Assembly (NCBI GenBank): GCA_964023205.1
Contig: OZ026844.1
Coordinates: 6,942,840-7,006,839 of the forward strand
DNA length: 64,000 nt
Direction of reading: 5' to 3'
Origin: Lutraria lutraria
Lineage: Eukaryota > Mollusca > Bivalvia > Venerida > Mactridae
Part shown: positions 1 through 11,426 of the stretch, piece by piece
How positions within the stretch are numbered: position 1 is the stretch's first letter
Layout: the number at the start of each line of letters is the position of its first letter
Notes under the pieces: model-generated
What the model saw: only the letters and a program-made list of their open reading frames with translations
What the model was told of the DNA's origin: nothing
The model's database searches: none
Made by a program: the position numbers and the translations under genes

Positions 1-850
1 ATTATATAAAATGGTGATATTCAATCGATGTAAAGATGAACTATCAAAATCACTCAATCGTTTACAAGGTGGTTTTCGAGAATAATTAGGAACATTAATG
101 ACGCCATATATACTTCGCGAAAGTGTATTTGTTTCAAAGGAAAAAAACAGTAACCTTTATGTGTGCTTTCTTGATGGTAAACAAGCATTTGGTCGTGTAT
201 GGCATAAGTGACTATAATACAAACTTCTAGAAACAAATATTGATTCTACATCCCTTTTAGCCATGAAGGAGTTATATCGCAATGCATCGACTTGTGTACG
301 GGATCGAAGATTCCTCTCTTAACCATGTCCTATACTCCAAGGTACCAGACAAGGTAGCAAGTGCTCACCCTTGTTGTATCTCACATTCATTAATGCTTTG
401 ATTGATGAACTTTCAAACTGTGATTATGGATTTTGTATGTATAACATGTGCATATCTTCCTCAACAATCGCGAATGATATGATTTTGATTTCATTCTCAA
501 GTTAAGGCCTGGATAACATGCTGGCAATATGTGACAGACACTCTAAGTCATGGAGATATAAATATAATGCAAGTAAATGTGGAGTAATTGTATTTAATGG
601 AAATCATGGTAGTCCTCGCATTCATACATGGTCGCTAGGCAACAATACGATCACTGAAATCAACGAATTTACTCACCATGTAATGAATCCATGTCTTCAA
701 CAAACTTGATGTACGATGCATGTACAATGTACCAAACTACGAGACCCATATCTAAGTATCGTTAATAATGGATTACAGTCAACCGAACTGAACCCTCTGT
801 CACTGACACTAAGAACCATCATTATACAAATCGGTGGTTATTCCGAAAGC

Positions 851-1109
851 GGTGACCGTCTGGCTAGCTCAGTGGTTAGAGCGCTTGTCTACTGATCGAG
901 AGGTCGTGAGTTTGAACCCCGGCCCGCGAGGCTCACACTGTCCATGACAAATTTGACTGAAGATATTACATCCTATCTTAAGTAGTCCTCCATCTCTAAA
1001 TTATGTGGGGTGGCTTGGCAGAAACTTAAGAATAGAATGTGGTTAGTATTGGTTGAAGCCTAAATGAATGTGGAAAATGGCGTTAAACCCGATGAAACAA
1101 ACAAACAAA
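851..1109 (+). mobile_element. tRNA-derived SINE inserted in LINE copy 1
   Basis: A 259-bp element with a tRNA-like head. Its A box TGGCTAGCTCAGTGG is at 861-875 and a slightly worn B box GAGTTTGAACC at 908-918. The body ends in GGCGTTAAACCCGATG followed by a short ACAA-repeat tail at 1,095-1,109. It is flanked by a perfect 12-bp target-site duplication TATTCCGAAAGC at 839-850 and 1,110-1,121. Removing the element restores the LINE reading VIPKALFGCELWH. The tail resembles 3' ends I associate with mollusc SINEs (recollection, not a search). Pol III boxes, tail and duplication together make the SINE call firm. Confidence 0.93.
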
Positions 1110-1732
1110 TATTCCGAAAGCACTATTTGGTTGTGAATTATGGCATACATATAGCCAGAGTGATTTCAATAAACTGGCAACATCACACCGATTGTGTGTT
1201 TAGAACATTCAATCCATGATACCATTTATCAATACAGACTTCTGCTTGTCATCTGCAAGCATTGAATCAATCGAGACAATGATAATTTATCGCAAACTTG
1301 TGTTTCTTGAACAACTATGCAGATTACCATGTAACTACCTGGCGAAGCAAGTATTAACCAATCGGCTGACCAGATACATCAATACAGATTTTCAAGTGTA
1401 AGGACTGTTTCTTGAACATGATAACTATATGAGAACTGGAAAGCTTCTCAACAAAAAACGTTGGAAGTATCTACTTAAACAATGTGTGATTTTACCAGAA
1501 AAAATGAAAGATATTCAAGGTTGCTATCCCCCAGACCATCTGCTGTGACCTTGATCGCTAAGGTAGAGATAAAGGATATGATCTATGGACATTGGCGTTA
1601 AACTATCCAGAGTTACGCAAAATTCTAGATCACAAAATGTAAATATTTGCGCGAGATTAATTTCAAGAATTTACAATGTTTAATATAAGCAGTGTAATTA
1701 TTGAACACACTTTACATTTATGTAGACAAAAG

Positions 1733-1977
1733 CAAAGGGGTTTGTCACAAAAAAAAATTTTTTTTTCCATGTAACCCATATATATAAGTATACATTTTCT
1801 GTAAGCGTGTTGAGTTGCCCATACGTTGCACTATATATGAGTTAAATATTTTGTACTGCATTGCAATAACATGGAAGTTTATAACACGCGTTGGAAAATT
1901 CGAATTGTCGAAGTTGTTTCCCTTCTATATATATATGGGTTACATGGAATTTTTTTTTTTTGTGAGAAACCCCTTTG
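1733..1977. mobile_element. hAT-type MITE with 8-bp target duplication
   Basis: A 245-bp non-autonomous DNA transposon. Its terminal inverted repeats read CAAAGGGGTTTGTCAC at 1,733-1,748 and, on the other strand, CAAAGGGGTTTCTCAC from 1,977 inward. Inverted similarity continues inward for about 50 bp, through an A/T run and CCATGTAACCCATATATA. It is bounded by the direct repeat GACAAAAG at 1,725-1,732 and 1,978-1,985. An 8-bp target duplication is the hallmark of the hAT superfamily. There is no coding capacity. It interrupts the C-terminal part of LINE copy 1 and is therefore younger than it. Confidence 0.9.
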
Positions 1978-2059
1978 GACAAAAGGAAACTATGTCTATG
2001 AAGTTGGCGGCTTAGTATTAATTCACTGCATTGACTAAACATTTCTCTGAGACGATACT

Positions 2060-2550
2060 GCACGATTATTATCCTTGATATTTTTTACAGATCGGACATA
2101 ATTCCATTAACATTACTAATAAAGCTCAAATATCAATTCCATTCTCAAAGTATACTGGTTAGAATATAGAACAGATTAAATGTGCAAATACATGTTCAGA
2201 TTAATTGTGCTGTCAGGCTAAAGTTCAATAATATTATCATCTGATCACAATTAACTAATAAACATAAAAATGCATGGTATAAAACCCAGTTCCATTCTGC
2301 TTGAACTCGTGAGTTCTCCGTCAATGACATCCCACATTTACAAACTGCACATGTGTTTCGTGATTTCAGTGATTCATACAAATTCTCCAAATTCTAAATA
2401 TTTAATGTTACCGTAAGTATTGTATAACTAGGCAACTCATGAAGACCACTGTCCGGACCTAATCATTATTGTGTCAGTCTTAAGGTTTCAACACAGATTA
2501 ATCGAATTACCAATTGCAAAGTTAATATTGATTCTATCATGGCTTTTATA
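2060..2550. other. Non-coding AT-rich stretch
   Basis: No reading frame, RNA gene or clear repeat is visible. The first part, up to roughly 2,250, may be the worn 3' UTR of LINE copy 1, but nothing in it matches copy 2 clearly enough to say so. Confidence 0.5.
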
Positions 2551-2554
2551 TCAC

Positions 2555-2730
2555 TCCTAATTTTATGCAGCATTTTAATAAAGTCATTATACCTGTATTA
2601 GCGGTCACCTCCGAATAAAGATAACTCTGTGAATAGGACCATGCGTTGAATACCGTCATTGATTATTAAGAACAACATGACCTCCGAATAAAGGCTAACT
2701 GTCAATAAAAGGCCACAGTTAGCCTTCCTA
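2555..2730. mobile_element. Degenerate DNA-transposon (MITE-like) fragment
   Basis: Contains two related direct copies about 85-90 bp apart, each beginning ACCTCCGAATAAAG (near 2,607 and 2,681). The second runs into a perfect inverted repeat AAGGCTAACTG (2,691-2,701) / CAGTTAGCCTT (2,716-2,726) with a 14-bp loop. The pattern resembles the palindromic interiors of Tigger/pogo-like MITEs. No target duplication is found, so the class is tentative. Confidence 0.4.
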
Positions 2731-3540
2731 ATGATGGTCTTTGCTCACATGTATAACTGCACAAGTATAACCAGTAACAATATAGATCTACAAAACATTT
2801 TGGGTGCAACGATATGGCAGAGCCTTTAGTGCGATATATTGCCATACATTCGATACATATTGCAATACGTATCGCGATACAGTGACTATCCAAATTAACA
2901 TCCAGTCCCCTACATTATTCGTCCTCGGTAAAATTAATTTGATTGATTAATAAGTTTATTCAAATGAATGACTGGTGACACGATTTCATATTAAATTTTA
3001 CAGTCAAAGTTTAACAACAAATGGATCGACTTAAAACATACGTTATTTTCGAATGAAATATTCTACGTATAATACGTAACAGTATATAAAGATAAACCTG
3101 CTTCTAATTTTCTGCCTACAACAGGCGATAAATATCCTAGCACAAATATCCCGTACTGACGGACGGTGATTTTTCATACCTCTTGTTGAAGGAATAATCA
3201 ATAACAACGATAATATATGCTATTTTTTAAATGAAATAAAAATGCATTTATTCGTTTATTAGACAAGTCAATTTTACCGTCAACTTTAGTTCCGTGATTC
3301 AAATCAAAGAACTAAGAGCACTATCAGAAGCGAAGTTTAAATGTTTTAGATAAAGCCTCAGATGTAGTGTTTACATTTAACATTTTCAAGCATTTCCGAA
3401 AGCTTCGTAAAAGATAAAAAAAAAACTGCGCTCATATCTGTGACGCCGAACGACTCGGAAATAAATTTCCAAACAGTTTGACATTTTTGCTATGTTATGA
3501 GTACTAGTTAGTATTACGTCATGACTCAACTACTTTTTGG
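2730..3540. other. Non-coding stretch with a TATCG-rich patch
   Basis: Around 2,830-2,890 there is an imperfectly palindromic patch rich in CGATAC/GTATCG words, perhaps a relic transposon end. The remainder to 3,540 is AT-rich with no supported feature. Confidence 0.4.
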
Positions 3541-3546
3541 AAATTA

Positions 3547-6095
3547 GTGAACTCCAGAAGAAAAAAGGCCCATTCTAATCTAAGTGCTGGTGTTAAATTC
3601 AATGAGAATATAGTGCGGGATCGTGATGGTATTACTGATGGTTGGTTTAATTACTTCAAGGATTTGTATACCCCGACAGAGAACATCTCACAAGACACCC
3701 AAGATGACTCTTCATCCTTTAGATGGAATGAATCACTATTAGACTTACTTCCAGATCCATCCAGCACTGTCTTACCAGAAACTGTTCATGACATTATTTT
3801 GAATACACATAAAGGCAAGTCGGGTGGTTTTGATAACGTTCAGTTTGAACATCAGTTTTTAGCGAAGGATGTTATATCTCCTGTTTTAGCTAATATTTAA
3901 ACGTGGATGTTACGCAGTAGTTACATTCCAGACAACTTAAACAGAGGAGTTATTGTCACATTGCATAAAGGTGAGAATAAACGGAAAGATTCTCCAGACA
4001 ATTATCGTGCCATCACTCTTACATCTGTCATACTGAAAATATTTGAATCTGTATTGTTACATCGTGCAAAAGACAACATTTTATCCAAATTGAACAACCA
4101 ACAAGGAGGGTTTCAGGACTGATTTTCATGTCTTATGACCTCTTTTATACTCCGTGAATGTATATACTATGCGCGTGAATACAATTCGAAATTATATGTA
4201 TGTTTTATGGACTGTCGTAAAGCTTTTGATACTGTTTGGCATCATGGTTTATTGTATAAACTTTTATCTGAAACTGACATTGATTCAACTACTTTCTTGG
4301 CTTTCCAGTCGTTATACAGAAATATGACCAGCTGTGTGAAATATCACGGAAAACATTCGGACTGGTTTAGAGTTCAACAAGGCACGAGACAGGGGGGGGA
4401 CTTCACCTTTACTTTATCTTGTATACATTAATGGTTTAATTAACGAGCTTAACCAGTCTGGTTTTGGAATGCTCTTGTATGACGCGAGAATTAGTTCGCC
4501 AACTGTATAGCTGATGACATGGTCTTGATTTCATACTCTGCCAATGGACTCAATTGTATGCTTAACATCTGTGATATGTATTCGAAAAAATGGCGTTATC
4601 AATACAATGCTAAAAAATGTGCTGTGGTAGTCTTAACAGAAAACAGAACAACTGAAAGAAGTACAATATTCAATTTAGGAGAGAAAATCATTAACGAATC
4701 GTCTAGTTATATACATCTTGGAGTTAAATGTGACCAGTTCTTGACCTCACGCCAGTCGGTGACAGCCGCTTGTAACAAACTGAGAGGAACTCATCTAGCC
4801 ATCAACAACAGTGGTATAAATCCAGTTTGTTTGAACCCATTGTCTTCCAACAGAATATACAATGCAATATGTATTCCTAAAGCATTATACGGGTGTGAAC
4901 TGTGAAATTCTTTATCGTCTTGTGACATATTACAACTTGAACGTGCCCATCGTTACTGTCTGAAGAATATGCAATCATTTCCAAGAGGAACTAACACAGT
5001 CTTTACATTATGTGCTGTCAACTCTGTACCCATTGAAACAACTATTGAACATAAAAAACTACAATTTTTTGGACAGCTTTGACGCCAATCACCAACATAT
5101 CTGACTAAGCAAGTTTTCAATGACAGACTTACTCATTTTCTGAATTATGACCGTCAAACTCAATGGTATATTCCAGATGTCTACTGTCTCTTACGAAAAT
5201 ATAACCTTATACATTACTTGGATATTTATACAAAGTATGGCACATTTCCCTGAAAATATACTTGGAAACGGATTTTACAGCAACATGTGTTGAAGAAAGT
5301 ACGCCAAGACATCTTAAATGAAATCATTACAGAAGCACCATATTTGTCTCAACTATTAAGTGTTGACCAGCCCTCTAAATTATGGACATTGTCAATCCAG
5401 AACTGTAGAATATCACACATGTGTGAACAGCTGATATGTATATCTGCAAAATTTTTCTCACGAACTTTTATTTGTTGTTGCATAAAATGTGAAAAATTAA
5501 GTGATAATTTATGTATTCACCTTGTTTGTTTTTGCAAGGAAAATGATCAAATACGTTGTAAAATATGGAATGTCATCATGGAGCGTTTTGGTCACATTCA
5601 TTGACATGACACCAGGTCAACAATGTGATTTTCTGTTGAGTTGTGCGATCTTGATTACTGAGGACAATCAGTTTACCTACCTTGACCTATCGTTATACAT
5701 GTGTAGATTATTTAATTAGTTTAGATGAACATGTCTGTCATGTTGTTAAGTCGCCTAAACAATTTCTTAAATGTTATATCGCTATATTGTAGAACAGCTA
5801 CATTTTGTTTCACTGTTTAGGTATTTTGCAATTGTAACTTATTCCATCATCTATTCACATTTATCGCCAGTAGTTTTTTTTCTCATCTCAATGATAAGAG
5901 CTAAGGATATGAAATATGATAAATGCTCGAGCACTGAATTATGTGATTTAATACTGCTTATGCTGTAATGCGAATATTCATTGATAGTGCTTTATTATAT
6001 TATTGTACATGTATATTAACGATAACATGTACATTGTATCATGTATTATATTAATATATGCTCTCTGTGCCTGGAGGAAATAAAGATATATACCC
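3547..6095 (+). pseudogene. LINE reverse transcriptase fossil, copy 2 (better preserved)
   Basis: Same family as copy 1, readable mostly in one frame from 3,547. In order: a pre-RT segment with WFNYFKDLY near 3,640; the RT N-terminal block with DNYRAITLTSVILKIFES near 3,990-4,050; motif A YVCFMDCRKAFDTVWHHGL at about 4,196-4,250, catalytic Asp intact; motif B QGTRQGG at 4,378-4,400; motif C ADDMVL at 4,510-4,527, with Ile replacing the usual aromatic before it. A post-catalytic region ends in PKALYGCEL near 4,878-4,902. A C-terminal Cys/His cluster of the form C-x2-C-x9-H (CIKC...H) lies at about 5,480-5,525. In-frame stops sit at 3,898, 4,120, 4,903, 5,080 and 5,251. A poly-G run near 4,394-4,401 shifts the frame and a second change near 4,506-4,510 restores it. 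A polyadenylation-like AATAAA near 6,079 suggests the 3' end. The 5' part is missing (truncated or eroded); no endonuclease is seen. Confidence 0.9.
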
Positions 6096-7650
6096 GTATA
6101 TGTGTGCTATCCATCTATTGGTTATTACAAAACACAAGGAAATTGTATGGCAATCTCGGCTTCTTCACTTACGAAGCGTCATTTAGAAAGCAATTTAGCT
6201 TGAAATGTAACATTTTCATTCAAGATTATTTACTATCGGTAGAATTATACTCGCGCGTGTTTTAATATAATTTTGTAATTCTGTATTACGTAAGCCATTT
6301 TTCAATTCTGTACCACAGATTTGCAATTATCAAAGGACTGTAATACATCGTTTCTGAAGTTTATTGAAGCTTTAAAGGCTAATGTTATCATAATTATGAA
6401 TTAGAATTTGAAGGTCAAGTATATACAGTCTTGACACAATATGCATCATATGGTCAACCTCGGAAATGCTACACCTTTTAACTGATTCCCTGGAAGAAAT
6501 ACTTCTATTCTTAATTGCACATTTTGAAAACACTAACAAATTAAGTGCCTTCACGTGAATAAATGCTACTACATCTGTAAACAGTGACCATAAGCCATGA
6601 ATATGATAAACTGACATATAAAATATTCAAACCATACCGAGGACATGTGCATTAAATAACTTCGCAAGAACCGCATAAAAATAGGCCTTTCCATAAAAAA
6701 AACATATCGTACACTAAATGCACATGTGGCGCGAACTTACTTTAGTTTTAAGATGCCAAAAATCGTTCTTCGTGACATTAACATAATCTCAACACTACGG
6801 AAATTTAATAGTAGCGAAACAAATCGTCTTAAGCGAGTTTGCCGTAACGACTGTCATCTGTTAATCTATAAAGGGCGACGGTCCAGTCAAGTACTCTTTG
6901 CCAATTATTCGATTTACTTCCCTTCATTTGGACATCGTTTTAAATGGTTTATGTTTGGTACGTGTGGATAATTGGATTAGGTATTCAATACCTAACAAAA
7001 GAAAGAATGTGCTCTATTTAGAGTAATAAAAGATGTTTGCTTTAATGAACAAGAGGGATTCGAGAAGCACGTTTTTTTATAAAAGTTCACGAAATGTGTT
7101 GACAGAAAATGGTTCGCAAGTCTTCTGTGTAACAATTATTGGTGTTATATTCATACATACTTCTATGGCGTCAAACATACCGTGTTTTCATAAATTGTAG
7201 TAATTTGTGTAACTCAAAAGGTAAGAAGGTGAACTCCTATTATATCCATGTAGGCATGTGCGATATATTTTTCGTTGCACAAAAATGAGTTAAAGATCGT
7301 ATCACACTGAAAATTTCATTTATGACAGTTGTTGGGTCTCGTTTTTTTTGTATTTATGTCATTTCAATATCTTACACATATTACAAAAGAACAGAACGTC
7401 TTGAGACTATATCTACAAATATATATGTTACATATAGATAAACACACTGTGGAGAAATGAAATAAACAGTTGCCAACATTTCCTAAATCTTTTAAAGAGC
7501 CATGCAAAATAACTGGGATCCTTTTTCACCTTGGCCTTCATTTACCATTTTGATGTATATTGAGATAGAAAGATAATATGCATGTAATATTAGATTATAT
7601 GTTTTATTAAAAATATAACTACTTTTTATATGGTACTCGCCAAACGCGAT
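6095..7650. other. Non-coding AT-rich stretch
   Basis: Nothing supportable except a small perfect hairpin TTAGGTATTCAATACCTAA at 6,977-6,995. Short open frames here show no family resemblance or codon structure. Confidence 0.55.
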
Positions 7651-7655
7651 AGCTT

Positions 7656-8866
7656 AAATATAATGTCTATGATATATGTATGAGTATAATGTCTGTGATA
7701 TGTGTATGAATATAATGTCTGTGAAATACGTATGAATATTATGTCTGTGATATACGTATCAGTATAATGTCGGTGATATATGTATGAATATAATGTCTGT
7801 GATATGTGTATGACTATAATGTCTGTGAAATACGTATGAATATCATGTCTGTGGTATACGTATGAGTATAATGTCGGTGATATATGTATGAATGTAATGT
7901 CTGTGATAGACGTATGAATATTATGTCTGTGATATACGTATGAATATAATGTCGGTGATATATGTATGAATATAATGTCTGTGATATACATGTATGTATG
8001 AATATAATGTCTGTGATATACGTATGAATATAATGTCTGTGATATACATGTATGTATGAATATAATGTCGGTGATATATGTATGAATATAATGTCTGTGA
8101 TATACATGTATGTATGAATATAATGTCGGTGATATACATGTATGTATGAATATAATGTTTGTGATATATGTATGAATATAATGTCGGTGATATATGTATG
8201 AATGTAATGTCTGTGATATACCTATGAATATTATGTCTGTGATATACGTAAGAATATAATGTCGGTGATATATGTATGAATATAATGTCGGGGATATATA
8301 TATGGATATAATGTCGGTGATATATGTATGAATGTAATGTCTGTGATATACGTATGAATATTATGTCTGTGATATACGTATGAATATAATGTCGGCGTAT
8401 ATGTTTGAATATAATGTCGGTGATATGTGCATGAATATAATGTCGGTGATATATGTATGAATATGATGTCAGTGATATATGTATGAATATAATGTCGGTG
8501 ATATATGTATGAATATAATGTCGGCGATATATATATGAATATAATGTCTGTGATATATGTATGAATATAATGTCGGTGATATATGTATGAATGTAATGTC
8601 TGTGATATACGTATGAATATTATGTCTGTGATATACGTATGAATATAATGTCGGTATATATGTATGAATATAATGTCGGTGATATTTGTATGAATATAAT
8701 GTCGATGATATATGTATGAATATAATGTCAGTGATATATGTATGAATATAAAGTCAGTGATAAACGTATGAATAAAATGTCTGTCATATACGTATGAATA
8801 TAATGTCAGTGATATATGTATGAATATAATGTATGTGATGTATGTATGAATATAATGTCGGTGAAA
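7656..8866. repeat. 26-bp minisatellite, about 46 units
   Basis: Tandem array whose unit contains TATGAATATAATGTC followed by GGTGATATA or TGTGATATA. Successive AATGTC words are 26 bp apart (for example 7,688 and 7,714). Two main variants, GTCGGTGATATATG and GTCTGTGATATACG, alternate irregularly. A 30-bp variant with an extra CATG appears several times between about 7,984 and 8,150. A multi-unit string (TGTAATGTC, then TTATGTC, then ATAATGTCGG) recurs near 7,890, 8,200, 8,330 and 8,590, so some growth was by blocks. The minus strand is open for up to 212 codons, because no phase of this unit creates a stop; that is not evidence of a protein. Confidence 0.97.
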
Positions 8867-8879
8867 CATGTACTTTTAA

Positions 8880-9369
8880 ATAATGCAGGAGCTTATTTTG
8901 ATTCTATTTCTCTGTAAATTGCATTTGACCTTAAATCGTACTTTGTTACCTTCTACAAAATTAGCCATTATTCAATAACTGAAAACATTTAACATTTCTT
9001 GACTAGCTTAAGGTGGGTTGCGGGTTTCCTCCTGGAAAAAAAACATGGTCATTTTTAGACGTCAACGCACAAATAAAGAAATTTTGCATGAACATCCTTT
9101 AATGTATTGGCTAATGCAGAAATGATATATTCAAATGATATTTCCATGGAAACCGCCCAAAAAGCACAATCTAGCGTAGTAGTATGTTTTTCTTTGATTT
9201 TCGCGTTATTTCCTGTATTGCTCCGATAATATCATTTATTAAGTTTTGCAATTTACATAACTGCAATGCTGAATCATTTACAAATTAGAAAAAGTCAATA
9301 ATGTTACGTTTCGCCGTCATTAATTCTGAAAAGATTCACTGTCATGGATTTCTTCATACTTAAGTGAGC
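8880..9369. other. Non-coding stretch, possible DNA-transposon edge
   Basis: At 9,009 a TTAAGGTGG word followed by a GACGTC-containing segment (about 9,058) resembles 11,391-11,440, where TTAAGGTGG is again followed by GACGTC. This suggests two copies of one element edge. The remainder shows nothing. Confidence 0.35.
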
Positions 9370-10655
9370 GTTTGCAAACAGTTTGTGTAGATGGTGATTT
9401 GTTGGAGCCTGTCTACTGAAATACGAAGTGCTACAGGGGTCGGTGATGTACAGCAAACACATTGGTAATATTTGTCACAATCATGGACTCCTGCATCATT
9501 TTTATGCAGATGATTCACAATTATACATTTCGTTCAAACCCACTGATTCTGTCTCTAAGAGCATTGCTCGTATTGCATGTTGTTTAGAAGACATTATTCA
9601 CTGGAGGAATGTTAACATGCTGAAACACAATACCGACAAAATGAAGTGATGTTCAAAAATCACTCTTTAGCATGTAGAACAAGTGACAGTCCGAGTTGGT
9701 GAATCTCTGAGTAAGTCAACAGATTCCATTAGAAACCTAGGAACAATATTCACACCATATAATTACCAATATGGAAAGTCAAGTTGATAGTGTATGTAGA
9801 TCAGTTTCTATTCAACTCAGTTGTATTGGTCGAATATGAAAATATCTCTCAATTGATGGTACAAAAATATTGGTTAGCTCCCTTCTAACATCAAGATAAG
9901 ATTATTGCAATGCATTTCTCAGCAAATATTGCAGCTCGTGTAATTATGAAAACAGCATAATGTGAACATGTGACACCTCTGTTGAAGGAATTACACTGGC
10001 TACATGTATGTTTTAGGATGGAATACAAAATGACCTGACAAGCTTATAAAGGTATGCATAATCAATCACCACAATATATTAGGGATATGTTTAGATTTTA
10101 TTATCCGGCACGAGACTTGCGATCTATTAATACGCCGACATAAGTGGTGCCAAGAGTTAGGGCAATCACTTTTGGTTTGAGTATGTGGCTCCAAGACTTA
10201 GGAACTCATTACCCTGTGAGATTAAATGTGCTCAGTCCATTACCAATTTCAAGAAACTTTTGAAAGCATAATATTTTAAGAAATATTACTTGTATTTTTT
10301 TATCAATGGTATTGCTTTAAATCTAATCTTATCATGCGCAACATTACAACTACATTCCAACATTTATTTAGTAATAGATTTTAAAATGATAGATCATTAT
10401 AGCTTATGTATTGTATCACTAAAATGTATAAATATACAATTATTATGTAGTTTTCATTTTTAAGGATTAACTAAATAAACTTTATATTTAGGCTACTTTA
10501 ACATTGATAATGATACCATTATGTTTAAATATTTCTTTTGTTGATAATTGTTATATTGAACACTTTTGAATATAGTCAAATATGAAAAAAAGTGCTATAA
10601 AAACGTGGTATAATAATTATAATGATAAAATGTTGTATAATAATAAAAAAGATGC
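9370..10655 (+). pseudogene. CR1/L2-like LINE fossil (RT C-terminal half and 3' end)
   Basis: A second LINE family, distinct from copies 1 and 2. The readable start is VLQGSVM near 9,425-9,445 (worn motif B), then FYADDSQLYISFKP at about 9,497-9,540, which is motif C with both catalytic Asp residues. It continues as a 73-codon open frame to 9,649. Beyond that come frameshifted pieces typical of CR1/L2 C-termini: a CNAFLSK-like piece near 9,908, HVTPLLKELHWL near 9,965-10,002, QAYKGM...SPQYIRDM near 10,035-10,090, PARDLRS near 10,105, and VAPRLRNSLPCEIK near 10,180-10,225. The 3' UTR ends with GTGCTATAAAAACGTGGTATAATAAT at about 10,590-10,615 and a TAATA-rich microsatellite, the usual CR1/L2 terminus. 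It is 5' truncated and has many stops and frame changes. Confidence 0.85.
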
Positions 10656-10659
10656 TGAT

Positions 10660-11390
10660 CGAACTCTGTAGGGGTGGCAATTTACAATGCAAAAAAATTC
10701 TTTCAGTCGCATCAATAGTGAAAAAATGGCCCGGTGATTTTTTTAAAACACAGAACGGATTCTTTTAACAATTTGAAAAACTTTAAAGAAATAAAAACAT
10801 ATGTTCACCGACTTCGTTTTCGCGTTGATGAAACTGTTATTTAAGCTTTGCTATAAATTGTGTATAACTTTAGGAAACGTTATGATACTGAAAAATGTAG
10901 CCTGAAGAGGTATAGATTTTTTCGCTTAATATGTAGATAAATGCATGTTCTACATAATGTTATTTTTTGAAAAACTTCTATCACGACGTTTTAGCTACAT
11001 TTGCATTTGTCTGAATATTTTACGTCGGAAAACGTCCCCATAATGACATTTTGACGTCGATTAATATCCGACAAGCCGCGCGGTCATGGATATTCAAAAC
11101 ATTGATGAATACCATTCATTCTATCACCCGCAAAGTTCGAATTAATTTTGCAATTTATGACAATTTATAGCAAAGATATACTAGTAAAGGGGAAAGTACA
11201 ACGAGTCGTTCACATAGCTGGTGCTGCTAGGTGGCGTTTTAACGTCGTTTATAAGTTGCTAGGTTACCGACATCAAACTGTAAAAAGAACACTATTTTCG
11301 TAAGCGCTGCTAATTTAGGTATAATTCCTCCAAATTTCAGGTCATTCTAACAAACTTTCTTTTTTTTGCCGAGCAACATCGCGAACTACT
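10660..11390. other. Non-coding stretch with ACGTC motifs
   Basis: AT-rich with repeated ACGTC/GACGTC words at about 11,022, 11,033, 11,053 and 11,239. These may be the interior of a worn DNA transposon into which the CR1/L2-like LINE inserted. No coding sequence is visible. Confidence 0.35.
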
Positions 11391-11426
11391 TTAAGGTGGA
11401 ACCAAACGATTGAAATAACGTCGTGT

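Larger units (their letters stand above)
1..2060 (+). pseudogene. LINE reverse transcriptase fossil, copy 1 (5' end outside window)
   Basis: Decayed non-LTR retrotransposon, plus strand, entering from the left edge. Translated pieces follow the order of copy 2 at 3,547: an RT motif A region at about 165-205 (YVCFLDGKQAFGRVWH, where the second Asp of KAFD has become Gly), a segment near 365-420 (LLYLTFINALIDEL), motif C near 465-485 reading IANDM instead of ADDM, then an open stretch at 518-709 matching copy 2's post-catalytic region (ICDRHSKSWRYKYNASKC). Further on come VIPKA/LFGCELWH, split by a SINE, and a C-terminal piece around 1,700-2,000 (IEHTLHLC) split by a MITE. Frames change repeatedly and stops are common, so it is dead. 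Both catalytic motifs carry Asp losses. Family: LINE, probably in the jockey/I/CR1 assemblage; I cannot place the clade. The 3' limit is approximate. Confidence 0.85.

Noticed and set aside
3547..5604. TGA recoding to rescue the LINE reading frame (four of five stops are TGA)
   Set aside because: There is also a TAA and two frameshifts, and aligned copy 1 is equally broken by other lesions. Ordinary decay explains it.
7626..8869. Minus-strand frames up to 212 codons
   Set aside because: Minisatellite artefact: the 26-bp unit lacks minus-strand stops in any phase. Low-complexity H/Y/I/T product with no start context.
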